A stretch of 64,000 bases of DNA from Arenicellales bacterium. Lineage in GTDB: Bacteria; Pseudomonadota; Gammaproteobacteria; Arenicellales; JAJDZL01. Where the stretch lies: assembly GCA_951813075.1 (NCBI GenBank), contig OX638343.1:2415999-2479998 (forward strand). Reading direction: 5' to 3'. Shown piece after piece: positions 44,324 to 54,031 of the stretch; positions within the stretch are counted from its first letter, which is position 1; every line of letters begins with the position of its first letter. A program made the translations under genes and the position numbers. The notes beneath the pieces were generated by a model, which was not told the DNA's origin, searched no databases, and saw nothing but the letters and a program-made list of their open reading frames with translations.

Positions 44324-44833
44324 TCAGGCGTGCTTGGTGTCAGACTGTTTAATTTGATTGATCAACTGAAACAGTGCCAAGCCGGAGAATGTCACAAAGA
44401 ACACAAGAGTCCAACCTGGAATGCTGAGTCCAAGGAACGTCCAATGGGTTTCCGCACATTCGCCGGTGCCACCGAGAATAATTTGAATTGCGTCCATAAA
44501 TGGATTGTTCGCCAAGATGAAGCCAATTCCGGGAAAGCACTCGGGGACTCTGTCTGAAGGTAGATTTTGAAGCCAAACGTGTCTCCCTGCAATTAATGCA
44601 CCAAAAACCGAAAATATTATCAATGCCGCGCTGTAAATAATTTTTCCACGCCTGAAAGGATTGTGCGCAAAGGCAGCGAAACCCACCAAACCGATCAACA
44701 TGATTGCGATTCTCTGTACCATGCATAAGGGACATGGGTCGAGATACATCACATATTGCATATAGTAGGCGATTGCGATAAACAGGGCGCAGGCGATAAA
44801 GATACCCAGATTGCTGATTCTAAAACTCGTCAT
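44324..44833 (-). CDS. dsbB: Disulfide bond formation protein DsbB
   Basis: A 169-residue, four-helix membrane protein that reoxidises DsbA and passes electrons to quinone. Both Cys pairs are present: CPLC at 34-37 and C99/C126 in the second periplasmic loop, with the quinone-proximal Arg (VQRIAIM) after the first pair. The DsbA partner is not in the window. Confidence 0.96.
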   Translation of the reverse strand: MTSFRISNLGIFIACALFIAIAYYMQYVMYLDPCPLCMVQRIAIMLIGLVGFAAFAHNPFRRGKIIYSAALIIFSVFGALIAGRHVWLQNLPSDRVPECFPGIGFILANNPFMDAIQIILGGTGECAETHWTFLGLSIPGWTLVFFVTFSGLALFQLINQIKQSDTKHA

Positions 44834-45604
44834 GTGGATCGGGTCAATTTCGTTTCTTTCCGTTGACAGAAAGCAGATGTAAAAGAGAATTATATTGAAA
44901 GCAGAGTATGTGCATGATTATGTAGTAATTCAATTTATGCAAATACGACTTTCGATTGACGTTTAGGGCATTTCAAAAAATCATGGTATGACTCCGGCCT
45001 TCGAACCGGAAAAGGAGAGATGGGTTACGACGATCCGCGCAGTTTCAGACCAGTGATCGGCGACAGGCGAAATTCTGTAATCGGGTTAAGCAGTATCTGC
45101 TGTTAAAGTACCGCTATTCGATGACTAGATCGGTGGCTAGAAAGAACTGCCCTCGACGCTTACTGCCTTGGTAAGGAATCGGTTGGGGAACTCTAACTGA
45201 TCGTGTCATGCGAAAAATTTATATATAAACAAAACAGGTGTTGACTGTAGCGATGTATCTCGCGGATTCAAATAGGAATTTCAACATTGTGCGAGATATT
45301 CTGTGTTGCGACAACAGTTTATTTCTTGACTATATCCATGTCATTTTTGATTCAAGTTGAATTTCAGCAAGATAATTGTCTGTGGATATAAAACCCGGAT
45401 CTGCCAGATATGCAGCTAGATGTTGAAAAAACATAAAAATCCCCATAAAATTAGGCAGTTAGGAATATAGTTTTACTAGATGGACGACAACTGTTAACTA
45501 CTTCAGGGAATGCTGCCTAGTAGAGCAGCCGACATGGCAGTTTGGATTTCGTTGGTTCGAATTCCTGGAACTTGACTCCCCCAAAATTTACCGGAAACTG
45601 AATC
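44834..45604. other. 771-bp gene-free stretch
   Basis: AT-rich in parts (45200-45480). Divergent between dsbB (minus) and the racemase-like gene (plus). A short GC-rich self-complementary piece lies near 44993-45008 (CCGGCCTTCGAACCGG). No protein, RNA or IS is recognised. A tRNA-like T-arm at about 45555-45567 was rejected. Confidence 0.45.
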
Positions 45605-46351
45605 ATGCGAATATTGCTCATCAATCCCAACACCAGCGAATTTGTCACCGATCGAGCGGTTAATGCGGCACGCGAAATTGCAGCGTCCGATACGACTGTC
45701 GAAGGCGTGACCGGTCAGTTCGGTGCACCGATTATCAACAGCGAAACGGATATGGTAGTTGGTGCTCACTCTGCTGTGGATCTCGCGGCACTTCATGCGA
45801 CCGGATTCGATGGAGTCGGACTTGCAGTTTCATTTGATACAGGTCTCGCGGCACTGCGCGAGATGCTGCCAATACCGGTTGCTGGTATGGCAGAAAGTTC
45901 CATTCGACTTGCGCTCAAGCAGGGTGAGAGGATTGCGTTGGTGTCGTTCGGTGAGCGTACCCGGCCGCTTTACGAAAGATTGGCGCTGCGATACATGAGC
46001 CAGGACAAACTCGCCGGTGTCCGATGCATGGAGGCGCTATCTCCCGATCAGATGAACGATCACGACTACCTGCAGGACAGAATTGTCCTGGAAGTTGAGA
46101 AAACCATGGATGAATTGGAATGCGATGCGATTGTCCTGCTGGCGACTGCATTTGCAGGTCTGTCCGGAAAAGTCCCGCATAAAATACCTGTGATCGACTC
46201 TGTAGCGGCAATGATTGTTGAACTTGAGTCAGTCGAAGGAAATGATCGGGTCTCGCGTATGCTCATGGATGACGCGAGCCCTCAAAACAAGTTGATGCAT
46301 GGCGTGTCGGAAGACTTGGCAAATTTCTACCGAAATTTACCGCCAGAGTGA
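45605..46351 (+). CDS. Asp/Glu racemase superfamily protein, hydantoin racemase-like
   Basis: A 248-residue protein with the LLINPNTSE opening and overall pattern of hydantoin racemases. The two catalytic Cys of the family are missing: AVSFDTGL (74-81) stands where ACFGDPGL is usual, and VLLATAFAGL (177-186) where VLGCAGM is usual. It therefore probably does not racemise by the two-base Cys mechanism; it may be a binding or isomerase-like member. Monocistronic, unrelated neighbours. Confidence 0.75.
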   Translation: MRILLINPNTSEFVTDRAVNAAREIAASDTTVEGVTGQFGAPIINSETDMVVGAHSAVDLAALHATGFDGVGLAVSFDTGLAALREMLPIPVAGMAESSIRLALKQGERIALVSFGERTRPLYERLALRYMSQDKLAGVRCMEALSPDQMNDHDYLQDRIVLEVEKTMDELECDAIVLLATAFAGLSGKVPHKIPVIDSVAAMIVELESVEGNDRVSRMLMDDASPQNKLMHGVSEDLANFYRNLPPE

Positions 46352-46418
46352 AACGTTCAAGCGATGTGTCACCATCTGTCAAGAAGAAGCCGAGTAAAAT
46401 ATCCCGTCAATTTTGTTC

Positions 46419-46427
46419 TGCTATAAT
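46419..46427 (+). promoter_or_regulatory. Extended -10 promoter candidate for petABC
   Basis: TGCTATAAT, an extended -10 (TGnTATAAT), about 112 bp before petA. No good -35, as allowed for this promoter class. Confidence 0.5.
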
Positions 46428-46538
46428 TTTTCGCCGTACTGCCAAAATCTGAACATCCGGGCAGTATGGCAGCACTGGTTTGAATTTGACCGAAAAGCCG
46501 GTGCTATTACTTTATTTATTACAGCTTGAGGAGAAATA

Positions 46539-47135
46539 ATGGCTGACGAAAATGTCGATCAGGATCGCCGGCGTTTTCTGACCGGAGTCACAACGGGAGT
46601 CGGTGCCGCCGGAGTCGCAGTTGCCGCAGTCCCTTTTGTTGCGAGTATGACGCCCAGCGCGAAAGCCCGTGCGGCCGGTGCACCTGTACTAGTGGACATC
46701 GGAGATCTGGAACCAGGAAAACTGCTCAAGATCGAATGGCGCGGCAAACCTGTATGGATTATCAAGCGAACGCAGGAAATGCTCGATTCACTGGCGATAG
46801 TGAAAGACGAACTGGCAGATCCTGATTCAGATCGAGATCAGCAGCCTGAATACGCTCAGAACGCCACCCGCTCCATTGAACCCGGGGTGTTGGTTTTAGT
46901 CGGACTGTGCACCCACCTTGGCTGTTCGCCACTCGAAAAACTCAAACCGGGGGAATTGGATTCGGATTGGCAGGGTGGTTTTTTCTGTCCTTGTCACGGA
47001 TCAAAATTCGACTTGGCCGGGCGTGTATTCAAAAATGTTCCCGCACCAACTAATCTTGTGGTGCCTCCACATCGATTTCTATCTGATTCTAGAGTCGAGA
47101 TCGGTGTTGATACGACTGAGGAAGATTTGGCGTGA
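46539..47135 (+). CDS. petA: Ubiquinol-cytochrome c reductase Rieske iron-sulfur subunit
   Basis: A 198-residue protein. RRRFLTG opens a Tat-type signal-anchor; the [2Fe-2S] ligands are CTHLGC near 123-128 and CPCHGS near 149-154. TGAGGAG lies before ATG 46539. It takes electrons from quinol and passes them to cytochrome c1. Its stop overlaps the petB start. Confidence 0.97.
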   Translation: MADENVDQDRRRFLTGVTTGVGAAGVAVAAVPFVASMTPSAKARAAGAPVLVDIGDLEPGKLLKIEWRGKPVWIIKRTQEMLDSLAIVKDELADPDSDRDQQPEYAQNATRSIEPGVLVLVGLCTHLGCSPLEKLKPGELDSDWQGGFFCPCHGSKFDLAGRVFKNVPAPTNLVVPPHRFLSDSRVEIGVDTTEEDLA

Positions 47136-48388
47136 TTGCAAAATTTCGTAACTGGATTGATGAGCGTTATCCTGCGACGAAAACGTGGGAAGAGCATGTA
47201 TCCAAGTACTATGCACCGAAAAATTTCAATTTCTGGTATTTTTTCGGATCTTTGGCCCTTCTCGTTCTGGTTTTGCAGATCGTAACGGGAATTTTCCTGA
47301 CCATGCACTACAAGCCCGATACCGAACTGGCATTTGATTCGGTAGAACACATTATGCGAGATGTGTCATGGGGATGGCTGATGCGCTATCTGCACTCTAC
47401 TGGTGCCTCATTGTTCTTTGTGGTGATTTATCTGCACATGTTCCGAGGGCTGCTTTATGGTTCTCACCGCAAACCGCGTGAGCTGTTGTGGATAGTTGGC
47501 ATGGTGATTTATTTAACGCTGATGGCGGAAGCGTTTTTTGGTTACCTGCTGCCATGGGGCAACATGTCGTATTGGGGTGCTCAGGTTATCATTTCACTAT
47601 TTGCAGCGATTCCGTATATCGGTGAAGGGCTTGCGGAGTGGATACGCGGCGACTTCGTAGTGTCCGATGCAACTCTGACGCGTTTTTTCGCGTTCCACGT
47701 AATTTTGGTTCCACTCGTGTTGCTGGGACTTGTATTTGTGCATCTGGTCGCCCTTCACAAAGTGGGTTCCAACAATCCAGATGGAATCGAGATCAAGGCA
47801 GACAAAAAGGAAGATGGTACACCGAAAGACGGTATTCCGTTTCATCCTTATTACACAGTCAAGGATCTATTTGGCGCAGGTGTGTTTCTCTTTATCCTTT
47901 TCGGCATCACGTTTATCACACCCGAGTTATCGGGCTGGTTTCTTGAGCGTGCGAATTTCGAACCAGCCAACGCACTGCAAACCCCACCGGACATTATTCC
48001 GTTGTGGTATCTGACACCCTATTACTCGATACTTCGTGCAGTTACCTATCCGCTATTTGGTGTGGACGCAAAACTTTGGGGTGTATTCTCTATGGGATTC
48101 GCAATTTTCTTATTTTTCCTGCTTCCATGGTTGGACAGATCGCCGGTAAAATCCATTCGATATCGAGGCTGGATGTTCAAGACGGCATTGACCGTATTCA
48201 CTGTTTCATTTGTGTTGCTTGGTTACCTGGGTACAAAAAATCCGCAGGCGATTGATTTGTTTCTGTTTACCAACCTCACGTGGGCGCAGATTTTTTATTT
48301 CCTGTATTTTGCATTTTTCCTATTGATGCCAATATACACACGGCTTGATCCTGTAAAACCGGTTCCAGATCGGGTGACGTTCAAATGA
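47132..48388 (+). CDS. petB: Cytochrome b subunit of the bc1 complex
   Basis: A 418-residue eight-helix protein starting at GTG 47132 (overlaps petA). The heme His pairs lie in helices B and D (RYLHSTGASLFFVVIYLHMFRG, FFAFHVILVPLVLLGLVFVHLVALH), and the Qo-site PDIIPLWYLTPYYS (PEWY variant reading PLWY) is intact. It oxidises ubiquinol and pumps protons. Confidence 0.97.
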   Translation: MIAKFRNWIDERYPATKTWEEHVSKYYAPKNFNFWYFFGSLALLVLVLQIVTGIFLTMHYKPDTELAFDSVEHIMRDVSWGWLMRYLHSTGASLFFVVIYLHMFRGLLYGSHRKPRELLWIVGMVIYLTLMAEAFFGYLLPWGNMSYWGAQVIISLFAAIPYIGEGLAEWIRGDFVVSDATLTRFFAFHVILVPLVLLGLVFVHLVALHKVGSNNPDGIEIKADKKEDGTPKDGIPFHPYYTVKDLFGAGVFLFILFGITFITPELSGWFLERANFEPANALQTPPDIIPLWYLTPYYSILRAVTYPLFGVDAKLWGVFSMGFAIFLFFLLPWLDRSPVKSIRYRGWMFKTALTVFTVSFVLLGYLGTKNPQAIDLFLFTNLTWAQIFYFLYFAFFLLMPIYTRLDPVKPVPDRVTFK

Positions 48389-49041
48389 TCAGATTAATCA
48401 TTTCCATGTTGTTGCTGTCTTTTGCCGGAAATGTATTTGCGGCATCGGGAGCGTCAGAGGACCTCGATTCGGTCTACGTTAATCTGGATGATCGTAAGTC
48501 GTTACAACAAGGTGCTGCGACATTCGCGAACTATTGTCTGTCTTGTCATGGTATCAAATACATGCGATACAACCGGATGGCGGAAGATCTGGGCATCAGC
48601 GAGGACGTATTGCGGGAGAATTTTCTGGTTGGGTCACAAAAACCGTCGGATCAAATGGACGTAACCATGTCGGAAGAGGATGCAAAACGTTGGTTTGGCA
48701 CCGCGCCCCCCGACCTAAGCCTGATCGCGCGATCACGCTCGCCGGATTGGATTTACACGTTTTTGAGAGGATTTTTTGTTGACGATAGCTCCGTAACCGG
48801 ATGGAACAACGAACTATTCGAGGATGTAGCGATGCCGCACGTTTTATATGAGCAACAGCAGAACTTCGAGCCGGAAGAGTACGATAGTTTGGTTCGTGAC
48901 GTCGCGAATTTTTTGGTCTATGTGGCTGAACCGGTAAAACTCGTTCGTTATAACATTGGAATACTGGTACTGCTCTTTACAGGTCTTTTTACACTCCTTG
49001 CTTATCTGTTGAAGAAGGAGTATTGGAAAGATATTCATTGA
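48385..49041 (+). CDS. petC: Cytochrome c1 subunit of the bc1 complex
   Basis: A 218-residue protein with a signal peptide, CLSCHG heme motif at about 51-55, CDTT-like loop KYMRYNRMAEDLG, the Met ligand region in DVAMPHVLYEQQ, and a C-terminal anchor helix (ILVLLFTGLFTLLAYLL). Start overlaps petB (ATGA). Passes electrons to soluble cytochrome c and then the oxidases. Confidence 0.96.
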   Translation: MIRLIISMLLLSFAGNVFAASGASEDLDSVYVNLDDRKSLQQGAATFANYCLSCHGIKYMRYNRMAEDLGISEDVLRENFLVGSQKPSDQMDVTMSEEDAKRWFGTAPPDLSLIARSRSPDWIYTFLRGFFVDDSSVTGWNNELFEDVAMPHVLYEQQQNFEPEEYDSLVRDVANFLVYVAEPVKLVRYNIGILVLLFTGLFTLLAYLLKKEYWKDIH

Positions 49042-49123
49042 CAAACTTGAAATTTCTGTTGTTGCCCCAAATATTATTTGCAAACTCGTCTAATTCACGA
49101 AAACAACCGCTTGAATTCGGAAC

Positions 49124-49756
49124 ATGGCAGAAGCAATTGAGAATCGAAGATCTGGTATGATTCTGTTTTCGACTGAGACTTGTATTGAGGGTCATGCATG
49201 CCGGATGGTTCTGCACGAAAAAGAAGTGGAGTGCGATGTTGAGTATGTTGACCTGAACCGCAACCCGAATCACATCATCGAATTGAATCCGTACGGTGAG
49301 AGCCCGACTTTGATGGATCGGGATATGGTTCTTTATGGCTCCCACATTGTCGCCGAGTATCTCGACGATCGTCTGCCTCATCCACCACTGATGCCGCCGG
49401 ACCCAGTGAATCGCGGCAGGGTGAGAATGATGATCTACAGATGTCAGCGCGACTGGTTGCATAGACTCAGAGAGTTGGACGAAAGGAAACAGAAACCGAA
49501 CAAGACATTCCGTACTACCCTTAGTCGAGATTTGGCCAGTCTGGCGCCCTATCTGGCTGAACAGGATTTTTGGCTGGGTGAAGAATTCAGTCTGGTCGAT
49601 TGTTTCATTGCTCCATTATTGTGGCGACTGAAACACTATGGAATTGAACTGCCGTCTCAAACACGCTCCATCACACAATACGCCAATCGCATTTTCGGCA
49701 GGGAATCATTCCGGAAAAGCCTGAGCGATGCGGAGATGGAAATGCAGTTGGATTGA
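49124..49756 (+). CDS. sspA: Stringent starvation protein A (GST-fold)
   Basis: A 210-residue glutathione-S-transferase-like protein: thioredoxin-fold N-terminus (MILFSTETCIEGHACRMVLHEKE) and an all-helical C-terminal domain (LAEQDFWLGEEFSLVDCFIAPLLWRL). The petABC-sspA-sspB order is typical for Gammaproteobacteria. SspA binds RNA polymerase and supports starvation and acid tolerance. Confidence 0.95.
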   Translation: MAEAIENRRSGMILFSTETCIEGHACRMVLHEKEVECDVEYVDLNRNPNHIIELNPYGESPTLMDRDMVLYGSHIVAEYLDDRLPHPPLMPPDPVNRGRVRMMIYRCQRDWLHRLRELDERKQKPNKTFRTTLSRDLASLAPYLAEQDFWLGEEFSLVDCFIAPLLWRLKHYGIELPSQTRSITQYANRIFGRESFRKSLSDAEMEMQLD

Positions 49757-49763
49757 CGCCGCC

Positions 49764-50174
49764 ATGCAAAACGAGATTTCCAAAGTTCCATACCTGATTG
49801 ACGCAATGCGGAGTTGGGCGATGGATTCAGGATACACACCGTATTTGACGATTCAGGCTGACTATCCTGAAGTGAATCTTCCATTTGAAAAAATCGAATC
49901 CAAAGACGGATTGGTTACGCTCAACGTTCATGATCGCGCGCTGAAAGGCTACACGGTTTCGGAAGGTTGGATATTGTTCGAAACAAGATTTTCCGGGAAG
50001 AGTCACCACGTGGATTTACCGCTTGAATCGGTGGTTTCGCTTGTTGTCCCTGAAGTGATGAATCAGATAGTTTTCAGAGAGTATTGTCCTGAATCCGTGC
50101 AACACGACAATTCATCAAAGACATCGGACAAACCGCCAGACAGGGGCAAACCTCACCTGCGCCTCGTTGAGTGA
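49764..50174 (+). CDS. sspB: ClpXP protease specificity-enhancing factor SspB
   Basis: 136 residues from ATG 49764. Beta-rich N-terminal domain ([24 protein letters not shown], then [22 protein letters not shown]) and a disordered tail ending PHLRLVE, the short ClpX-binding peptide. It delivers ssrA-tagged substrates to ClpXP. Its stop overlaps the hslV GTG by 4 bp. Confidence 0.95.
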   Translation: MQNEISKVPYLIDAMRSWAMDSGYTPYLTIQADYPEVNLPFEKIESKDGLVTLNVHDRALKGYTVSEGWILFETRFSGKSHHVDLPLESVVSLVVPEVMNQIVFREYCPESVQHDNSSKTSDKPPDRGKPHLRLVE

Positions 50175-50752
50175 ACGATCGCAATTTACAACGTTCCCCA
50201 AGTAGTTCGCGATTGTCGAGGATTCGCAGTACGACAATTCTGTCGGTGCGTCGAGGCGACAGTGTGGTGCTCGGCGGAGATGGGCAGGTTTCGCTTGGTG
50301 ACACCGTAATCAAGTCGAACACCAAAAAAGTGCGTCGACTCTACAAGGATCAGGTACTGGCGGGATTCGCAGGAGGTACCGCGGATGCGTTCACTTTGTT
50401 TGAGCGCTTTGAGGGGAAGTTGGAAGAGTACTCGGGAAATCTCGTGCGGTCGGCTGTTGAGCTTGCAAAAGAATGGCGGACAGACCGATTTCTCCGACGG
50501 CTGGAGGCGCTGCTTGTTGTCTGTGATCTGAACGACTCCCTGATCATTTCAGGTAACGGCGATGTAATACAGCCCGAAGACGGGTTGATGGCAATTGGGT
50601 CCGGTGGCAACTATGCTAAAGCCGCCGCCAAAGCGATGATTGAAACGACCGACCTGAGTGCCAGACAGATTGTTGAAAAAAGTCTTGCCATTGCCGGCGA
50701 GATCTGCGTGTATACCAATCACAACATAACGATAGAAGAGCTGGAGGCTTGA
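50171..50752 (+). CDS. hslV: ATP-dependent protease subunit HslV with N-terminal propeptide
   Basis: A 193-residue threonine protease. The catalytic block [23 protein letters not shown] is normal, but no ATG, GTG or TTG codon directly precedes the catalytic Thr (residue 21 from GTG 50171). Twenty residues (…SRLSRIRS) must be removed, by self-cleavage, to free the Thr. Enteric HslV is simply M-TTI; propeptides are known in Alphaproteobacteria. TTG 50213 would still leave a six-residue leader. The start overlaps sspB. Confidence 0.92.
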   Translation: MNDRNLQRSPSSSRLSRIRSTTILSVRRGDSVVLGGDGQVSLGDTVIKSNTKKVRRLYKDQVLAGFAGGTADAFTLFERFEGKLEEYSGNLVRSAVELAKEWRTDRFLRRLEALLVVCDLNDSLIISGNGDVIQPEDGLMAIGSGGNYAKAAAKAMIETTDLSARQIVEKSLAIAGEICVYTNHNITIEELEA

Positions 50753-50758
50753 TAGAAA

Positions 50759-52174
50759 GTGTCGGAAATGACGCCTCGCGAAATTGTCCAGGAGCTGGAT
50801 AAACACATTATTGGGCAACTGGAGGCTAAACGCGCGGTAGCCAATGCGCTTCGCAATCGGTGGCGACGTCTCAATGTAGAAAATGAGGACATCCGCGCGG
50901 AAATCACGCCGAAGAATATTCTGATGATCGGTCCGACCGGTGTCGGAAAAACTGAAATTGCCCGTCGTTTGGCAAAACTCGCGCATGCTCCATTTCTTAA
51001 GGTAGAAGCATCCAAGTTCACAGAGGTTGGTTATGTTGGACGCGAAGTCGACTCGATTGTTCGAGATCTACTGGAACTGGCTGTCAAGATGGTGCGGGAA
51101 GAGTGTTTTGAAATGGTTCAGGCGCGGGCAGAGGCGGAAGCCGAAGAATCGGTATTGGATGCCCTGATTCCGCCCGCTCGTACAAATTCTGACGAGGATT
51201 ACGAAGATTCCGATTTGGATTTTGAAACAGACGATATACGAGGTGACTATTCATTCAATCGTATTGAAGAAAAGACCGAAGTAAAACCCAAGGCGGACGG
51301 CGCAGCCAGAAAGTCGTTCAGAAAGATGCTCAGGCGGGGCGAGTTGGACGACAAGGAGATTGAGATAGAACTCAATACTTCAATTGGTGTTGAGATATTT
51401 GGGCCGCCGGGGTTTGAAGAAATGACCAGTCAGTTGCAGGGTATGATGCAGAACTTCGGAAATCGAAAGAGCCGTAAACGGAAGGTAACCGTTGAGCAAG
51501 CGTTGAAATTGCTGACCGACGAAGCGGCTGAACGGATGGTCAACGAAGAGCAGATCAAGCTGGATGCGATTAGTCGGGTCGAAGAGAATGGAATCGTGTT
51601 TTTGGACGAAATCGACAAGATCGTCGGTCGCTCACATCACACCAGCGGTCCGGATGTTTCCCGTGAAGGTGTTCAGCGCGACTTGCTCCCACTGGTTGAG
51701 GGTGCCACGGTCTCGACCCGATACGGTATGGTGAAAACAGATCACGTATTATTTATCGCCTCGGGTGCATTCCAGTTGACAAAACCGTCGGACCTTATTC
51801 CAGAGTTGCAGGGTCGCCTGCCGATACGGGTGGAGTTGAATGCACTGACTACCGAAGATTTCATTCGAATTCTGAATGAGACAGATAGCTCGCTGACACA
51901 GCAGTATTTCGAATTGATGAAAACCGAGGGGTTGGAACTGGAATTCGTCGAGTCAGGTGTGCAGTGCTTGGCCGAGTTTGCGTGGCGTGTGAACGAATCG
52001 ACTGAAAACATTGGTGCCCGCAGGTTACACACGGTAATGGAGCGTCTGCTGGAGAAAATTTCTTTTGAAGCCGCCGATCGAAGCGGCGATAAAGTTGTCA
52101 TCGACAGAATGTACGTTGAAGCGGAGCTGAAAGGACTCGTCGAAGACCAGCAACTCGCCCGCTACATACTATAG
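50759..52174 (+). CDS. hslU: HslU, AAA+ unfoldase of HslVU protease
   Basis: A 471-residue ATPase from GTG 50759 (or ATG 50768). [34 protein letters not shown] opening, Walker [10 protein letters not shown] near 59-67, [14 protein letters not shown] pore region, Walker [10 protein letters not shown] near 281-289, and the C-terminal tail ending RYIL that docks into HslV. Acidic insertion (I domain) near 130-200. Six bases after hslV. Confidence 0.96.
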   Translation: MSEMTPREIVQELDKHIIGQLEAKRAVANALRNRWRRLNVENEDIRAEITPKNILMIGPTGVGKTEIARRLAKLAHAPFLKVEASKFTEVGYVGREVDSIVRDLLELAVKMVREECFEMVQARAEAEAEESVLDALIPPARTNSDEDYEDSDLDFETDDIRGDYSFNRIEEKTEVKPKADGAARKSFRKMLRRGELDDKEIEIELNTSIGVEIFGPPGFEEMTSQLQGMMQNFGNRKSRKRKVTVEQALKLLTDEAAERMVNEEQIKLDAISRVEENGIVFLDEIDKIVGRSHHTSGPDVSREGVQRDLLPLVEGATVSTRYGMVKTDHVLFIASGAFQLTKPSDLIPELQGRLPIRVELNALTTEDFIRILNETDSSLTQQYFELMKTEGLELEFVESGVQCLAEFAWRVNESTENIGARRLHTVMERLLEKISFEAADRSGDKVVIDRMYVEAELKGLVEDQQLARYIL

Positions 52175-52186
52175 CTACTTTCCTCT

Positions 52187-52208
52187 GACAGCCCAGCTGC
52201 TGTCTTTT
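52187..52208 (+). terminator. Weak terminator after hslU
   Basis: GACAGC (52187-52192) and GCTGTC (52199-52204) form a six-pair stem followed by TTTT. Confidence 0.5.
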
Positions 52209-52349
52209 CATGCGTTCGATTCGCGATGTTGTCGCGAATTCCTGCTGATTCATAATTGGTTTGTTGGGAAGAGAGCCACTTTCCCGTAAATGTTAGCCAA
52301 TTTGAGAACGTTGCGGTTCCGGTATCTTCACAAAATTTGTCTGTCAGGG

Positions 52350-52377
52350 CTTGAAAAAGAGTTTTCTGCTCCCATTT
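52350..52377 (+). promoter_or_regulatory. Sigma-32 heat-shock promoter of hsp20
   Basis: CTTGAAA at 52350-52356 and TCCCATTT at 52370-52377, spacer about 13 bp. This matches the sigma-32 consensus (CTTGAAA, then CCCCATnT) with one mismatch in the -10. It lies about 65 bp upstream of the hsp20 ATG. Confidence 0.8.
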
Positions 52378-52440
52378 TTTAAGTCAGATGATTCACGACA
52401 ATCGGGAATCAATTAACAGATTAGATTTGAGGTGAAATAA

Positions 52441-52887
52441 ATGAATCAACTTGTTCAAACCAGAGAATGGAATAGAAAACCCGTTACTATTTTCGATGCG
52501 GATTGGGATGTTTTCCGTCCGAGCTCGATGTTTCGAAATCCGGCAAGATTCGGTGCCAGTGTACCCGCTGTCGACATTAATGAAACTGATTCAGAGTACC
52601 AGGTTGTTGCCGACCTGCCGGGGCTTTCAAAGGATGCGCTCAATGTTTCGGTAACGGATGATATTTTGAGTATCGTGGTCAGCGCTCAAAAGGATAACGA
52701 GGAAAACCTCCAGGGCCGCGTGATTCGCAAAGAACGATACCGTGGAAAGGTTACCCGATCGTTCAAATTGAGCGATGCTGTAGACAGCGAGAACATTCAG
52801 GCGAGTTACAAGGACGGTGTGCTGTCCATCTTAGTGCCTAAGAAAGAATCTACGCAGTCCAAAAAGATTGAAATTTCTGTTCACTAA
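52441..52887 (+). CDS. Hsp20-family small heat-shock protein
   Basis: A 148-residue chaperone with the alpha-crystallin domain: VDINETDSEYQVVADLPGLSKDALNVSVTDDILSI, KERYRGKVTRSFKLSDAVD, and ASYKDGVLSILVPKKE (the L-x-I/V-x-V-P motif). AGGTGAAATAA before ATG 52441. Prevents aggregation of unfolded proteins. Sigma-32-type promoter upstream and terminator downstream make it a single heat-shock unit. Confidence 0.95.
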   Translation: MNQLVQTREWNRKPVTIFDADWDVFRPSSMFRNPARFGASVPAVDINETDSEYQVVADLPGLSKDALNVSVTDDILSIVVSAQKDNEENLQGRVIRKERYRGKVTRSFKLSDAVDSENIQASYKDGVLSILVPKKESTQSKKIEISVH

Positions 52888-52929
52888 CTCCTTTCTCCGC
52901 TCAATACCAGACAATTGAGCAACTATTTG

Positions 52930-52960
52930 AGCGACTGTTTTCGAGCAGTCGCTTTTTTTT
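52930..52960 (+). terminator. Rho-independent terminator of hsp20
   Basis: AGCGACTG (52930-52937) pairs with CAGTCGCT (52946-52953), eight base pairs, followed by a run of eight T. Confidence 0.9.
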
Positions 52961-53036
52961 ATTGAGTAGTAGGTGTATTTGCCAGTTTGAATTTTCGGAT
53001 AATACAAACAGTTTGAAAATCGGCATTCAGTAAGTT

Positions 53037-53948
53037 ATGACAGTAAAACAATCCAGCGCCAGGAAATCCGCAAGTATTCTTCTTGAGGGCCTGCCCTATA
53101 TTCATCAGTTTCATGGTCAGACCATCGTCATCAAGTATGGTGGCAACGCGATGAACTCGGTCGAACTGCAAAGAGATTTTTGTCGTGACGTTGTGTTGAT
53201 GAAAAGCGTTGGACTGAATCCTGTGGTGGTTCACGGCGGTGGGCCGCAGATCAGTCGGGCAATCGAATTAGCGGGTCTTAAGTCGCGATTTGTGGATGGC
53301 CTGAGAGTGACCGACCGAAAAACCATGGACATAGTGGAAGCAGTCGTCACGGAGACTATCAATCGTGATTTGGTCCAAATGGTTGTCGAGGAGGGTTGGG
53401 ATGCCTTCGGGCTCGGTGCAAATCTTGGCGGTACGTTCATTCGGGCGAAGAAACTGGAAACTTCAAGCGTCGACCCGGAATCCGGTAAACCGGTCGAGTA
53501 TGGATTTGTCGGAGACGTTGAGAATATCGACGTTCAACTGCTTCGACTCGATTCCAGCGACAGTGCGATCCCGATCATTGCACCAATTGGAGTCGGTCAA
53601 GACGGCCAGTCTTACAATATCAATGCTGATACGGTTGCCGGTTCGGTCGCCGAAGCGGTCGGTGCCGAGAAGTTGGTGGTGCTGACAAATATGCCAGGAA
53701 TTCTGGATTCAGATGGTACTTTGATTTCCGCACTGACGACTTCACAGCTTGAAGGTTTGATCGAAGACAAGACAATTTCTGATGGCATGCTGCCAAAGGT
53801 ACGCTGCGCGAAACATGCATTGGATCGCGGGGTGCATACCGTTCAGATCATCGACGGCCAACTCCCCCATTCAGCGTTGCTTGAAATATTTACCAATGAG
53901 GGTGTCGGTACACTGATCACCAGCGACGAATCCCTGATTCAGCCCTGA
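53037..53948 (+). CDS. argB: Acetylglutamate kinase
   Basis: A 303-residue enzyme of arginine synthesis. IVIKYGGNAM (phosphate-binding Lys), VHGGGPQI, NINADTVAGSVAEAVGAEKLVVLTN and SDGMLPKV are the standard ArgB blocks. No other arg gene is near. Confidence 0.96.
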   Translation: MTVKQSSARKSASILLEGLPYIHQFHGQTIVIKYGGNAMNSVELQRDFCRDVVLMKSVGLNPVVVHGGGPQISRAIELAGLKSRFVDGLRVTDRKTMDIVEAVVTETINRDLVQMVVEEGWDAFGLGANLGGTFIRAKKLETSSVDPESGKPVEYGFVGDVENIDVQLLRLDSSDSAIPIIAPIGVGQDGQSYNINADTVAGSVAEAVGAEKLVVLTNMPGILDSDGTLISALTTSQLEGLIEDKTISDGMLPKVRCAKHALDRGVHTVQIIDGQLPHSALLEIFTNEGVGTLITSDESLIQP

Positions 53949-54031
53949 CAGCCCGACTTCCATCTAATCTGGTTACTTGATTGGTTTGTTCGCAATTCGC
54001 GATGTGCGAGCGAGCGAAATCGTGACCGAAC

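Noticed and set aside
45550..45575. tRNA-like T-arm (GGTTCGAAT)
   Set aside because: No acceptor stem, anticodon arm or 3' end can be folded around it.
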